Positions 43,564-53,048 of a stretch of DNA of 64,000 nucleotides are shown piece by piece. Within the stretch, counting starts at the first letter, position 1. Each line of letters starts with the position of its first letter. A program made the position numbers and the translations under genes. The notes beneath the pieces were generated by a model. It made no database searches. It worked only from the letters and a program-made list of their open reading frames with translations, and had not been told where the DNA came from. The DNA is from Pedobacter hiemivivus (GTDB lineage: Bacteria; Bacteroidota; Bacteroidia; Sphingobacteriales; Sphingobacteriaceae): positions 19,057 through 83,056 of the forward strand of contig NZ_SJSM01000023.1 in assembly GCF_004331685.1 (NCBI RefSeq), given 5' to 3'.

Positions 43564-44475
43564 ATGAAGATTTGTATTATAAATATTTTACTATTCATCA
43601 CCTGCTTTGAATGTGGATTTGCGCAAAAGCCTGTTTTACTATATCCTGATGGCGTACCAAATTCAAAAAAAACACCATCTGCCTACGTTGAGATCAATGA
43701 AAACAATAAGGTAGGCTTTGTAAGTATTCCAACCCTAACACCCTTTTTTCCTGAAAAGGCCAACGCTACTGGCGCCGCGGTTATCATTTGTCCGGGAGGT
43801 GGTTATGCTCGTTTAATGATCGACAATGAAGGTTATGATATCGCACGGAAATTTAATGAAATAGGTGTTGCCGCATTTGTGCTGAAGTATCGCCTGCCAA
43901 GTGATGAGGTAATGGCCGATAAAACTATTGGACCGTTACAGGATGCTCAACGGGCTATACAACTGGTTCGATTGCGATCAGCAGAATGGGGTATCAATCC
44001 GGCTAAGATTGGGATTGTCGGGTTTTCGGCAGGTGGACATCTGGCCTCAACTGCGGGAACTCATTTTGATCATTCTGTTATTGAAAATAGACTAAATGTC
44101 AATCTCCGACCCGATTTTATGATGCTGATCTATCCTGTGATCAGTTTTGGAGCAGTAGGACATCAGGGCTCCAAGCACAATCTGCTTGGAGCGGATCCTG
44201 ATCAGAAATTAGTCGATCTGTATTCGAATGAAAAACAAGTTGGCAGCAATACGCCGATTACCTTCATTGTACAGTCGCAGGATGATAAGACTGTACCCGT
44301 TCAAAATAGCCTTTTGTTTTATAGTGCTTTAACAGAAGCCAAAGTAAAGGCCGAAATGGTGTTGTACGCAACTGGCGGACACGGTTTTGGCCTTTATAAC
44401 AAAGCAACGAAAGATCAATGGTTTGATCATGCTACAAATTGGTTAAATGCCAATGGGTTTTTACAATCGTTTTAA
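43564..44475 (+). CDS. exported alpha/beta-hydrolase, acetyl-esterase-like
   Basis: 303 residues, signal peptide (CFECGFAQ). Oxyanion motif CPGGGYARL, nucleophile Ser155 (GFSAGGHLAS), acid Asp240/Asp241 (QSQDDKTVP) and His273 (GGHGFGLY). This is the BD-FAE/acetyl-xylan-esterase-like group common in polysaccharide loci, where members remove acetyl or other acyl groups from sugars. Its presence suggests an acylated substrate. It follows PL8 by 20 bases. Confidence 0.82.
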   Translation: MKICIINILLFITCFECGFAQKPVLLYPDGVPNSKKTPSAYVEINENNKVGFVSIPTLTPFFPEKANATGAAVIICPGGGYARLMIDNEGYDIARKFNEIGVAAFVLKYRLPSDEVMADKTIGPLQDAQRAIQLVRLRSAEWGINPAKIGIVGFSAGGHLASTAGTHFDHSVIENRLNVNLRPDFMMLIYPVISFGAVGHQGSKHNLLGADPDQKLVDLYSNEKQVGSNTPITFIVQSQDDKTVPVQNSLLFYSALTEAKVKAEMVLYATGGHGFGLYNKATKDQWFDHATNWLNANGFLQSF

Positions 44476-44494
44476 ATTTAATAAGTAAAGAAAT

Positions 44495-46363
44495 ATGAAG
44501 ATATTTAAGTGCCTTTTTATCGCATTCCTTTTTCCTGCATCAGCAGCGTTTTCTCAGTATAATCTTGTTATTGTCGGGGGTAATCCCGGGGGTATTATGT
44601 GTGCCATTTCTGCCGCTAAGCTGGGCAAAACTTCAGTTATTCTGGAGCGTACCGGCCATATAGGCGGCTTGCCGGCTAACGGGCTAGGTGCTACAGATAT
44701 TGCTACAAGGGGTGCCACAACGGGCTTGTTTACGGATTTTACCGGGCGTATTAAAAAATACTATATTAAAAAATATGGGGAGAACTCTGAACAGGTGAAA
44801 ATGTGCAGTGATGGTTATCACTTTGAGCCTTCCGTTGCTGAAATGATATTCGAACAAATGCTTGCGGAACATAGCGACAAAATAAAAGTTTATAAAATGC
44901 GCCAGTTTGATGCTGAGGAGAAAAATGTAAGTACACAAAATAACAAGATAACTAAAATTAAGGTTCTCAACCGTTTAACCAAACAAACCGAAGAATATCA
45001 AGGGGATGTTTTTATTGACGGAACTTATGAAGGTGATTTGGCTGCCGCGGCTAAAGTTCCTTTCCGTACCGGTCGTGAGGGTAAAGATGAGTTTGCTGAG
45101 GATGGTGCTGGCAGGGCTTACAAATATTGGGATGGACCGGTAGGTGAGGGCACTACTTATCAGGCTGATAATGCTGTTCAGGCTTATAATTATCGATTGT
45201 GCCTTACGGATAATGCAAGTAACAGGTTAACTGTTAAAAAGCCGCAGAAATATGATAGAGATGAATTTAAATCACTTGTTAATGATGTATGGGATGGGCA
45301 TCATACGGGTGTTGAAATGTTAAATGTATCGGCGGAAATGATGGCTGCCAATCGTAAAAATATTGCAAGGGGTGATAGCACAGGAATACCAGGCGACAAA
45401 TGGGGCATTGCCAAAATAACCAACAGGGTATTTTTACCAAACCGGAAAACAGATGCTAATAACCAGCATTTAGCCTTAATATCGACTGATCTTCCAGAAG
45501 AAAATTGGCCATGGCCTACATCAGGCTGGGACTGGCGCGATCAGTTTGCGGAACGGCTTAAAAGCTATACGCTTGGTTTGATCTATTTTGCTCAAAATGA
45601 TCCGGAACTTCCTGTCAGCTTTAAAAAGTCTTCAGGCAAATGGGGTCTGGCTAAAGATGAATATATGGACAATGAAAATTTCCCAAGGCAGGTTTATGTA
45701 CGGGAAGGGCGACGCATGGAAGGGGCCTATTTTTTCACTGCTCAAGATGCTATTGCTGTAACTCCAGGGGCAAGACCTCCTTTACATTCCAGCAGTATAA
45801 CGGCAAGCCATTACGCGCTTGACTCTCATGCGGTTCGTAAACGTGAGTCGGGAAAAATACATCTGGATGGTTTTATCAGTTATCTTTCAGATGTTTACAC
45901 GGTTCCTTTCGGAGTAATGCTACCTAAAGAACTTGATAACCTGTTGTTTCCCGTTCCGGTTTCGGGAAGTCATATTGGTTTCTCAACGCTGAGAATGGAA
46001 CCTTGCTGGATGGCAATTGGTCAGGCTGCAGGTATTGCCGCTTCACTGGCGATTGATTCGAAGCTTAAATTGAAGAACTTGGATCTAAGTATATTGCAGG
46101 ATAAATTGATCGATCAAAAAGCAACATTAATTTATTATAAAGATGTGGCGCCTGATGATCAGGATTTTAAAATGGTGCAATATATGGGGTTACGCGGTTA
46201 CTTGCCTGATTGGGAAGCCCGGTTGTCAGAAGCCATGGATGTTCATACGAGTAAACTCTGGCAGGCGATATCCGGTATTGAAATGAAGGCTGACGCTAAA
46301 TTGACCAGAAGCCAGGTATTACAAGATATTTACCAGGGATTAATCAATATAGGTGCAAAATGA
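44495..46363 (+). CDS. exported FAD-dependent oxidoreductase (PF12831-like)
   Basis: 622 residues: a signal peptide (LFPASAAFSQ) cleaved directly before the FAD-binding strand YNLVIVGGNPGGIMCAISAAKLG, then GHIGGLPANGLGATDI and FIDGTYEGDLAAAAKV, the marks of the FAD_oxidored family. The C-terminal half contains GVMLPKELDNLLFPVPVSGSHIGFSTLRMEPCWMAIGQAAG. The family is common in uronic-acid and pectin loci and often misnamed xanthan lyase. The reaction is unknown. There is no twin-arginine motif, so FAD would have to be loaded after Sec export. Confidence 0.85.
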   Translation: MKIFKCLFIAFLFPASAAFSQYNLVIVGGNPGGIMCAISAAKLGKTSVILERTGHIGGLPANGLGATDIATRGATTGLFTDFTGRIKKYYIKKYGENSEQVKMCSDGYHFEPSVAEMIFEQMLAEHSDKIKVYKMRQFDAEEKNVSTQNNKITKIKVLNRLTKQTEEYQGDVFIDGTYEGDLAAAAKVPFRTGREGKDEFAEDGAGRAYKYWDGPVGEGTTYQADNAVQAYNYRLCLTDNASNRLTVKKPQKYDRDEFKSLVNDVWDGHHTGVEMLNVSAEMMAANRKNIARGDSTGIPGDKWGIAKITNRVFLPNRKTDANNQHLALISTDLPEENWPWPTSGWDWRDQFAERLKSYTLGLIYFAQNDPELPVSFKKSSGKWGLAKDEYMDNENFPRQVYVREGRRMEGAYFFTAQDAIAVTPGARPPLHSSSITASHYALDSHAVRKRESGKIHLDGFISYLSDVYTVPFGVMLPKELDNLLFPVPVSGSHIGFSTLRMEPCWMAIGQAAGIAASLAIDSKLKLKNLDLSILQDKLIDQKATLIYYKDVAPDDQDFKMVQYMGLRGYLPDWEARLSEAMDVHTSKLWQAISGIEMKADAKLTRSQVLQDIYQGLINIGAK

Positions 46364-46375
46364 AGCATAGCATCT

Positions 46376-47206
46376 TTAATTGGTACCAGGAATCATCGGT
46401 TCCAGTGTCGCAATCTTTAGCTCTTTAAAGGTGGAAGGTCTTTGCCCAGTCATCTTGTAAAAGGTATTACTGAAGGAGGAGATGCTGTCATAGCCAACTT
46501 CATAAGCAATTTCACTAATGGTCAGGTCAGTTTCCAGCAATTTCTCCATTGCTTTGGTGATTCTTACCAGCTTTAGGTATTGGAAAAAGGAAATTTTGAG
46601 CGAAGCCTGAAAGGTTCTCGATAAGGTACGTTCACTAAAGCCAGTGGCGGAAGCGATTATGGAAAGTGTGAGCTCATCCGCCAGATGTGTATGGATATAT
46701 ATTAACGCCGGTCTCAGTCGCGCATTGTCTGTGGTAGGAACCACAATAGGTAAAGGGTGTTTACTGATGACCGGCAAAATGTTTTTTATGGCATTTAAGA
46801 AACCATACTCATGGGTTCCGGGGCTGATATTCCCATTCCAGTTCTCCGAAAATTTAATCATTTCCAGTAATAGATTGTTGACGGGATAAATGCCGATATG
46901 GTCAAAAAATGGGTGGTTTTCTATATCGGTGGTATTAAAGTAAATATTACGGATAACAGTAGATTTATAACGATGTTCCAGGTGGTGTTCAATACCGGCA
47001 GGAATCCATAGATAATGGCGTGCAGGTAAGAAATAAGACTTGTCGTTGGTATATAGAAAGATAACACCGCCTTCTACATAGGTGAGCTGGCCCTTTGTAT
47101 GCTTATGGTGCCTAAACTTGTCTTCAAACTTACTGTGCCATACAAAAGTTGTTTCCGGTTTCTCGTCAAGTTCAAACAAAATAGTTTCATCAGTAGCTTT
47201 TTTCAT
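46376..47206 (-). CDS. AraC-family regulator
   Basis: 276 residues: an N-terminal cupin-like sensor (FVWHSKFEDKFRHHKHTKGQLTY) and a C-terminal double helix-turn-helix (LSIIASATGFSERTLSRTFQ; DLTISEIAYEVGYDSISSFSNTFYKMTGQRPSTFKEL). It ends 12 bases from the stop of the convergent FAD oxidoreductase, but its start faces the TolC gene across a 78-base gap, so the efflux genes are its likely targets rather than SusCD locus 2. Confidence 0.93.
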   Translation of the reverse strand: MKKATDETILFELDEKPETTFVWHSKFEDKFRHHKHTKGQLTYVEGGVIFLYTNDKSYFLPARHYLWIPAGIEHHLEHRYKSTVIRNIYFNTTDIENHPFFDHIGIYPVNNLLLEMIKFSENWNGNISPGTHEYGFLNAIKNILPVISKHPLPIVVPTTDNARLRPALIYIHTHLADELTLSIIASATGFSERTLSRTFQASLKISFFQYLKLVRITKAMEKLLETDLTISEIAYEVGYDSISSFSNTFYKMTGQRPSTFKELKIATLEPMIPGTN

Positions 47207-47220
47207 ATGGCCGTTTTGAA

Positions 47221-47228
47221 CAAATATA
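47221..47228 (-). promoter_or_regulatory. -7 box of the AraC gene
   Basis: Minus-strand TATATTTG, an exact TAnnTTTG match, 14 bases before the ATG at 47206. Confidence 0.45.
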
Positions 47229-47284
47229 TGTCAGTTTAGATAAAATAAAGAAGTAATTCTTATCCGAAATTTGCAGTAATAATT

Positions 47285-48631
47285 ATGAAAATGAATTTTA
47301 GCTCGCATAAAAGAGCATTTTGGATAGGTATGTTCTTTCTTTTACCTTCTCTTTTAGCTCATGCACAAACAGGAATTACCCCTGAAAGTCCATTAACCAT
47401 TACCCAGGTATGGCAATTAACAGATAGTAATAGTAGAAAGATTCAAATGACGCAGCTGGGGGTACAGGCTGCTGAAGGGAATATTAAAGTTGCACGCTCA
47501 GAGCGCTTGCCTGATGTGGCTATGGATGGTGTATTGGCACATATATTTCCTATGCCCATATATGAGAATGGCCTTTTTCATACGCCTAGCCAGTTTCCGG
47601 TAGAGCCTAAATACTACAAAGTATCGGCAGATGCCTACATGAATCTATATAACGGTGGAAAAACCAACAGAGAGATTGCTGCATCGAAAACGGAGCGGGA
47701 GATTGCCTTGGCGAAAAAGCAATTGAGCAGACAAGAAATCCACTTTACAGCTGCCGTATATTTTTATGACGTATACCGAAATAAATCTTACAAAGAATTA
47801 CTGGAGCAGGACATTAAAGACCGCGAAAAACAATTGAGCGAGATCAATGCTCTTTATAAAAATGGGACGGTCTTAAAAAGTGATGTCCTTAGGGCAGAAC
47901 TTAGGTTGTCTAAACAAAGGATGCTGCTTACGGAGATTGAAAATAGCATCAAGATCGCTGCTCAAAAGCTAAACCTTTTAATCGGTAGGCTAGATAATGC
48001 CATGCTGAATCCAATTGTCCCTGAATCTGCAGCAGACCCTATATTTTTGAAGGGGATAGCAGATTATATGAATGAGGCCGCATCGAAGTCCTTTAAGCTA
48101 GAGATTTCTAAGAAAGAACAGGAGTTAGGCGAGTTGAAACTGAAGCAGGTGAAGTCGAATATTTTGCCTTCTCTGGGATTGTTCGGTGAGTACGCTTATA
48201 CCTATCCGCAGATCCAGTTTTATCCATATGCACTTTCTCTATATAGCAATGGGATGGTTGGATTAAAGTTAAAGATTCCGATCTCTTCATTTTACCAAAA
48301 TAAAAATAAAGTGAAGGTTGCTGAAATTCAGCTGCACCGTCAAGAAGTGGAAGATGAGGATGTGAAAGAGAATATCCGTCAGGAGGTTCAGGAAGCTTAC
48401 ATCCGCTATACGGAATCTTTGAAACGTATCGATGTAGCTACCGAAAATATTCAACAAGCTGCAGAAAGCTACAGGATTGTACAAAATACTTATTTCAATC
48501 AGCTGGCCCTATTAACAGATCTGCTAGATGTAGAAACACAGTTGTTACAGTCAAAGTTTGAACTGACGACGGCGAAAGTTAATGCCAGAATCCAATATTA
48601 TCAATTACAAAAAGCAGTCGGAAATCTATAA
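47285..48631 (+). CDS. TolC-family outer-membrane efflux protein
   Basis: 448 residues, signal peptide (LLPSLLAHAQ). Two outer-membrane-efflux repeats: ITQVWQLTDSNSRKIQMTQLGVQAAEGNIKVARSERLPD and the second half with FELTTAKVNARIQYYQLQKAVG, forming the alpha-barrel tunnel. The adaptor gene starts 2 bases after its stop and the transporter overlaps the adaptor, giving a three-gene EmrAB-TolC-like operon divergent from the AraC regulator. Confidence 0.9.
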   Translation: MKMNFSSHKRAFWIGMFFLLPSLLAHAQTGITPESPLTITQVWQLTDSNSRKIQMTQLGVQAAEGNIKVARSERLPDVAMDGVLAHIFPMPIYENGLFHTPSQFPVEPKYYKVSADAYMNLYNGGKTNREIAASKTEREIALAKKQLSRQEIHFTAAVYFYDVYRNKSYKELLEQDIKDREKQLSEINALYKNGTVLKSDVLRAELRLSKQRMLLTEIENSIKIAAQKLNLLIGRLDNAMLNPIVPESAADPIFLKGIADYMNEAASKSFKLEISKKEQELGELKLKQVKSNILPSLGLFGEYAYTYPQIQFYPYALSLYSNGMVGLKLKIPISSFYQNKNKVKVAEIQLHRQEVEDEDVKENIRQEVQEAYIRYTESLKRIDVATENIQQAAESYRIVQNTYFNQLALLTDLLDVETQLLQSKFELTTAKVNARIQYYQLQKAVGNL

Positions 48632-48632
48632 A

Positions 48633-49700
48633 ATGAGCACTCAAAAACAAAGTAAAACGGATCAGATCATTACACGCGTCACGACCATCATAGCTGCGGT
48701 TGTATTCGTGATATTATTGGTATGGGGCATCAGGACGGTGTTCAGTTATTTAAGATATGAAGATACCAATGATGCGCAGATCGACGAGTATATTAACCCG
48801 GTAACAGCCAGGGTGAACGGCTACATAAAGTCGGTCCGTTATGTAGAAAATCAGGAGGTAAAGAAGGGAGACACGTTAGTCGTGATAGACGACAGTGATT
48901 ACCTTACTCAGCAGGATGAAGCATCGGCTTCACTCAGTAATGCAAAAGCACAGATAGCAGTAATGGAAAGTACAATCCAAACATCGGAGACTGCTGCCGA
49001 GGCCAGTAAAGCGAAGATTGCAGCTGCTAAAGCAAAATTATGGAAACAGCAGGCGGATTATGATCGTTATAAAAAATTGTTTGATGCAGAGTCGGCCACA
49101 CGCCAGCAATTGGAAACCATGCAAAGTATGCTGGAAGTGGCGCAGGCAGAATATAAAGCCGCCCAGGAAGATCATGCTGCTGCACTGTCTAAAACGAATG
49201 ATGTTAAAGCGCAGTCTGGAGTTTTGAAATCTGAGATTCAGAGGAGGGAGGCTGTTTTGAAAAGAAACAATTTGAACACTTCTTATACGGTGATTGTTGC
49301 CCCATATAATGGAAAGATGGGGAGAAGGACAATCCAGCCGGGACAATTGGTTCAAAATGGACAAACGATCGCCTATATTGTAGATCGTGATGCGGGAAAA
49401 TGGGTGACTGCTAATTTCAAAGAAACGCAGATAGGAAAAATGCAGGTTGGGGAATCTGTTGAGGTGGAGGTAGATGCTTTTCCGGAGAAAGCGTTTTCGG
49501 GAAAGGTTGAATCCTTCTCTGGAGCTACAGGGTCAAGGTTTTCTCTTTTACCTCCTGATAATGCAACAGGTAACTTCGTGAAGATTGCCCAGCGAATTCC
49601 TGTTCGGATTCATTTAGAGGGGCCTGCAGAAGAGCTAGAAAACCTTAGAGCTGGAATGAGTGCTACTGTACGGATTAAAAAGAATAAGGCACATGAATAA
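48633..49700 (+). CDS. EmrA/HlyD-type membrane fusion protein
   Basis: 355 residues from the ATG at 48633; an upstream frame overlapping tolC is not needed. A short cytosolic tail, one membrane anchor (TTIIAAVVFVILLVWGIRTV, about 16-36), then biotinyl-lipoyl (INPVTARVNGYIKSV), an alpha-hairpin coiled coil (about 85-190) and beta-barrel parts (VEVDAFPEKAFSGKVESFSGATGSRFSLLPPDNATGNFVKI, shared with EmrA). It would join the MFS pump to TolC. The last 8 bases overlap the pump gene. Confidence 0.92.
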   Translation: MSTQKQSKTDQIITRVTTIIAAVVFVILLVWGIRTVFSYLRYEDTNDAQIDEYINPVTARVNGYIKSVRYVENQEVKKGDTLVVIDDSDYLTQQDEASASLSNAKAQIAVMESTIQTSETAAEASKAKIAAAKAKLWKQQADYDRYKKLFDAESATRQQLETMQSMLEVAQAEYKAAQEDHAAALSKTNDVKAQSGVLKSEIQRREAVLKRNNLNTSYTVIVAPYNGKMGRRTIQPGQLVQNGQTIAYIVDRDAGKWVTANFKETQIGKMQVGESVEVEVDAFPEKAFSGKVESFSGATGSRFSLLPPDNATGNFVKIAQRIPVRIHLEGPAEELENLRAGMSATVRIKKNKAHE

Positions 49701-51288
49701 TTCAACGCCCATATTTAAAACATGGGTTCCTGAATGGCTGATTCGGCTGAGTATCCTGTTCCTCTTACTGGCTTCGGTGTTGCTGTTTGCTTTGTCTACC
49801 GCCGATGGCAGTGCTGCGGCTGGCTATTATGGCATGGCACCTGCTGATGTTCAGTTTTCCTTACTGATATTTTATGCGGCAATTGCTAGTTTTGCGGGGG
49901 TAGAAAGGCGTTTCTTTGAGCGGATTGTGACCAAGGATTACTTGCTGATTTGTATTTTACTGGAAATATTGATTGCCTATGCTTGCTACCATACACGAGA
50001 AATTTGGTTAGTGTTTACCTTTAGGTTTCTGCAGGGACTCGTTAATTGTGGGATCAGTAGTATTTGTCTGAATCTACTGTTCGGGAGACTGAAATCTGAA
50101 GATTCCCGAGAGATAGGCTACACCATATTTTATGGAATGATTTTATGTGTATCGCCTGTAACTGCACTTTTTGCAGCCCCATTGGTAGAGAATTTTGAAT
50201 ATAATACACTGTATAAGGCTATTATTTTTTGTTTCTTGCCAAGTGCGGCTCTGTTATTTCTGATTTTAAATAGGGTTAGGGTCCTTAAGAATAAACCGCT
50301 GTATCAACTGGACTGGGCTAGCTTCTTTCTTTTTGTGCTCATGTTATTGCTGATTGCTTATGTGTTGGTGTATGGTCAGCAAATGGATTGGCTGGAGGAG
50401 CCTATCATTGTTTACAGCATTTTAGGTATCCTGCTTTTATTTATTGCTTCCATACTAAGGCAACGTTCTATGAAGCGCCCAACGGTAAATCTTGAGGTTT
50501 TTAAATACCGTAATTTCAGTATTGGCATTTTTTTTTTAGTGATCCTATACTTGATTCGTGGTGCATTTGGTTTAACCACTACTTATTTTATTACGGTGTT
50601 GGGGATGGATACATTGCATGCCAATGAGCTGATGATTTATAATATTGTAGGCATTATAGTAGGTTCTTTTGTCGCGATTCGCTTTTTGATAAAGCAAAAG
50701 TTACTGCGGGTATTGTGGATTTCCGGATTTGCTTTATTGATGGTGTTTTTCCTGATGATGTGTTTTCTTTTTACCTCAGAAGCAGATGCGGAAACATTTA
50801 TCGCTCCGCTATTTCTGCAAGGATTAGGTGCAGGAATGGTGATGTCTCCAATTGTTATGTTTATTGTTTCCTCGGTTCCCTTATCTATGGGACAATCTGC
50901 AGCTTCTGTTGGCGTTTTTGTCCGCTTTTCGGCCTTCTGTCTGAGTATTGCCCTGGTCAATTTCTTTCAGCTGTATTTTAGAGGTGTGCATACCAATATT
51001 ATGGGCAGAAGCTTGTCTTTACTGGACATTGAACTACCAGAACGTTTGAGGATGTACCAGTCAGCATTAGCCGGTAGGGGCATGTTGAAGGATGAAGCTG
51101 CAAAAGTAGCGACTGGTCTTTTGAGTAAATCGGTACAAAAACAGGCTTTCCTGCAATTTTGTGTCAACTACTATGAGTTGATTGCGTTGCTTTGTCTGGT
51201 TACTATGGTACTGATTGCATTGCAGCCTGTGATTAGTAGAACGATTATCAATGTAAAAGATAAGCGCCCAGCGGCAGCTGGATTTTAA
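49693..51288 (+). CDS. EmrB-like MFS multidrug transporter (DHA2-type)
   Basis: 531 residues from the ATG at 49693; the frame opens at 49660 but that start lies inside emrA. About 14 hydrophobic segments, as in the 14-helix DHA2 drug:H+ antiporters. It lies directly after an EmrA-like adaptor, which supports drug or bile-salt/fatty-acid export across both membranes. The substrate is not shown by sequence. The N-terminal half is more divergent from EmrB than usual, so the family call leans on the operon context. Confidence 0.82.
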   Translation: MNNSTPIFKTWVPEWLIRLSILFLLLASVLLFALSTADGSAAAGYYGMAPADVQFSLLIFYAAIASFAGVERRFFERIVTKDYLLICILLEILIAYACYHTREIWLVFTFRFLQGLVNCGISSICLNLLFGRLKSEDSREIGYTIFYGMILCVSPVTALFAAPLVENFEYNTLYKAIIFCFLPSAALLFLILNRVRVLKNKPLYQLDWASFFLFVLMLLLIAYVLVYGQQMDWLEEPIIVYSILGILLLFIASILRQRSMKRPTVNLEVFKYRNFSIGIFFLVILYLIRGAFGLTTTYFITVLGMDTLHANELMIYNIVGIIVGSFVAIRFLIKQKLLRVLWISGFALLMVFFLMMCFLFTSEADAETFIAPLFLQGLGAGMVMSPIVMFIVSSVPLSMGQSAASVGVFVRFSAFCLSIALVNFFQLYFRGVHTNIMGRSLSLLDIELPERLRMYQSALAGRGMLKDEAAKVATGLLSKSVQKQAFLQFCVNYYELIALLCLVTMVLIALQPVISRTIINVKDKRPAAAGF

Positions 51289-51370
51289 CTAGATCTTATG
51301 ATTACAATTTTTAATAACTATTATGTCCTTCTCTTGTTGTACTTACCATTAAACAAAATGGAGGGATAAA

Positions 51371-51850
51371 ATGAAAACCTTAATCGTAGAACTTGAAAAA
51401 CTATTAACCGGAGGGACTGCTCATGTGGGATTAAAAGAAGCCACGGCAGATATTCCTTTTGACCTGCTTGGTGAAAGACCACATGGCTTGCCATATAGTA
51501 TCTGGCAGCTTGTTGAACACATCCGAATAGCCCAATGGGATATGCTGGAGTTTAGCATAGACGCAAGTCATAAATCACCCAAATGGCCTGATCAATATTG
51601 GCCAGAAGAAACTGCTCCGGAAGATAAAAATATGTGGGATAAAACCTTGAAACAGGTTGATGATGATTTAAAGGCATTCATTGAACTGATTCAGACCAAA
51701 GATCTATATGCACCTATTCCTCAGGGTGATGGACAAAGTCTCCTCAGGGAGTCGCTTCAAATTGCAGATCATGCTGCCTACCATATTGCTGAAATCGTAG
51801 TTATTCGTCGTTTACTGGGTATTTGGAGTACACCCAAATCTTCATCATAA
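51371..51850 (+). CDS. DinB-like metal-binding protein
   Basis: 159 residues; a four-helix bundle of the DinB/YfiT superfamily. The three metal ligands of the family can be placed: His in WQLVEHIRIAQWDM, and His pair in IADHAAYHIAEIV. Members include metal-dependent thiol-S-transferases, but most have no known activity. It stands between two efflux operons in the same direction, with gaps of 82 and 94 bases, and has no evident link to either. Confidence 0.82.
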   Translation: MKTLIVELEKLLTGGTAHVGLKEATADIPFDLLGERPHGLPYSIWQLVEHIRIAQWDMLEFSIDASHKSPKWPDQYWPEETAPEDKNMWDKTLKQVDDDLKAFIELIQTKDLYAPIPQGDGQSLLRESLQIADHAAYHIAEIVVIRRLLGIWSTPKSSS

Positions 51851-51944
51851 CTTCATAATTCTCTCCTTATTTCGCGTTCAAAATTGAATTAATGGACGAT
51901 ATAAGTTCATTAAAGGATAGAATCTAGTTAAATACATCGAAAAC

Positions 51945-53027
51945 ATGAACAGGAATGTTGTATGCTTTAGCTGGTGCGTTTTGTTTTGCGCAGCAGCTTG
52001 TACACAAAAAAAAGAAGAGAAACAGGAAGAGGTCACTTATGCTGTTACCAGTCCAATCAGAATGGATACCTCTGTGACTAAAGAGTACGTTTCACAGATC
52101 AAATCGGTTAGAAATATTGAGCTCAGGGCTCAGGAGAAAGGTTATTTGCAGAATATTTATGTTGATGAAGGCCAGCATGTGCAGGCGGGTCAACTTTTAT
52201 TCAGGATTATGCCAAAGATGTTTGAGGCTGAATTATTAAAAGCTCAAGCAGAAACGAAAGCAGCAGAAATAGAGCTTCAGAATACAAAATTACTAACGGA
52301 TAAAAATGTAGTTTCTAAAAATGAACTCGCAATGGCTAAGGCAAAGTTGCAACAGGCCAACGCAGAGACTGCTTTAGCTAAACTTCATCTTTCATTTACT
52401 GAAATCAGGGCTCCCTTTAGTGGTGTGATTGATCGTATTCCACTAAAAGTCGGCAGTCTGGTGGATGAAGGTGCATTGCTTAGTAGCTTGTCGGATAACG
52501 CCCAGGTTTTTGCTTACTTTAATGTTTCTGAGCCTGAGTATCTGGATTATCAAACATCGGTAAAAGCCAGTAAGCAGCAACAGGCCGGTTTATTGCTGGC
52601 AAATAACGAATTGCTTAAAGCAAAAGGTAAGGTGGAAGTTATTGAAAGTGAATTTAATAACGAGACCGGAAATATTGCTTTTAGAGCTAGGTTTGACAAT
52701 GGAGATAACTTGCTTAGAAATGGGCAGACTGGTAAAATCCAGATGGTTGTACCCTTAAAAAATGCTTTGATCATTCCGCAAAAAGCAACTTATGACATTC
52801 AGGATAAAAGTTACGTCTTTGTAGTAGATAAAAACAGTGTTGTTCATGCTCGTCCTGTAACCATAGCAACTGCGCTGTCAGATTTGTATGTACTTTCCGA
52901 TGGTATCGCTACTGGCGATAAAATTTTGCTTGAGGGTGTACAGAAAGTAAAGGACGATGACAAGATTACCTATAAGTTCCAGCAGCCGCAGGATGTAATC
53001 AAACAATTAAGATTGAAAACAGAATAA
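51945..53027 (+). CDS. RND efflux adaptor (AcrA-like lipoprotein)
   Basis: 360 residues with lipoprotein Cys19 (FCAAACTQKK). Order: beta-barrel start, lipoyl half (NIYVDEGQHVQAGQLLFRI), alpha-hairpin (about 90-150), second lipoyl half (IRAPFSGVIDRIPLKVGSLV), barrel and membrane-proximal domain. Connects AcrB-like pump and outer-membrane channel in the periplasm. First of three co-directional genes (gaps of 21 and -14 bases). Confidence 0.92.
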   Translation: MNRNVVCFSWCVLFCAAACTQKKEEKQEEVTYAVTSPIRMDTSVTKEYVSQIKSVRNIELRAQEKGYLQNIYVDEGQHVQAGQLLFRIMPKMFEAELLKAQAETKAAEIELQNTKLLTDKNVVSKNELAMAKAKLQQANAETALAKLHLSFTEIRAPFSGVIDRIPLKVGSLVDEGALLSSLSDNAQVFAYFNVSEPEYLDYQTSVKASKQQQAGLLLANNELLKAKGKVEVIESEFNNETGNIAFRARFDNGDNLLRNGQTGKIQMVVPLKNALIIPQKATYDIQDKSYVFVVDKNSVVHARPVTIATALSDLYVLSDGIATGDKILLEGVQKVKDDDKITYKFQQPQDVIKQLRLKTE

Positions 53028-53048
53028 CCAACCTCCTATATATTTTTT

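Noticed and set aside
44495..46363. Xanthan lyase as the name of the FAD protein
   Set aside because: This is a common database label for the family. The sequence shows an FAD-binding Rossmann oxidoreductase with no lyase fold or lyase motifs.
46376..47206. AraC gene as the regulator of SusCD locus 2
   Set aside because: Its start is divergent to the efflux operon and locus 2 already has a sigma/FecR/STN system; not excluded, but less likely.
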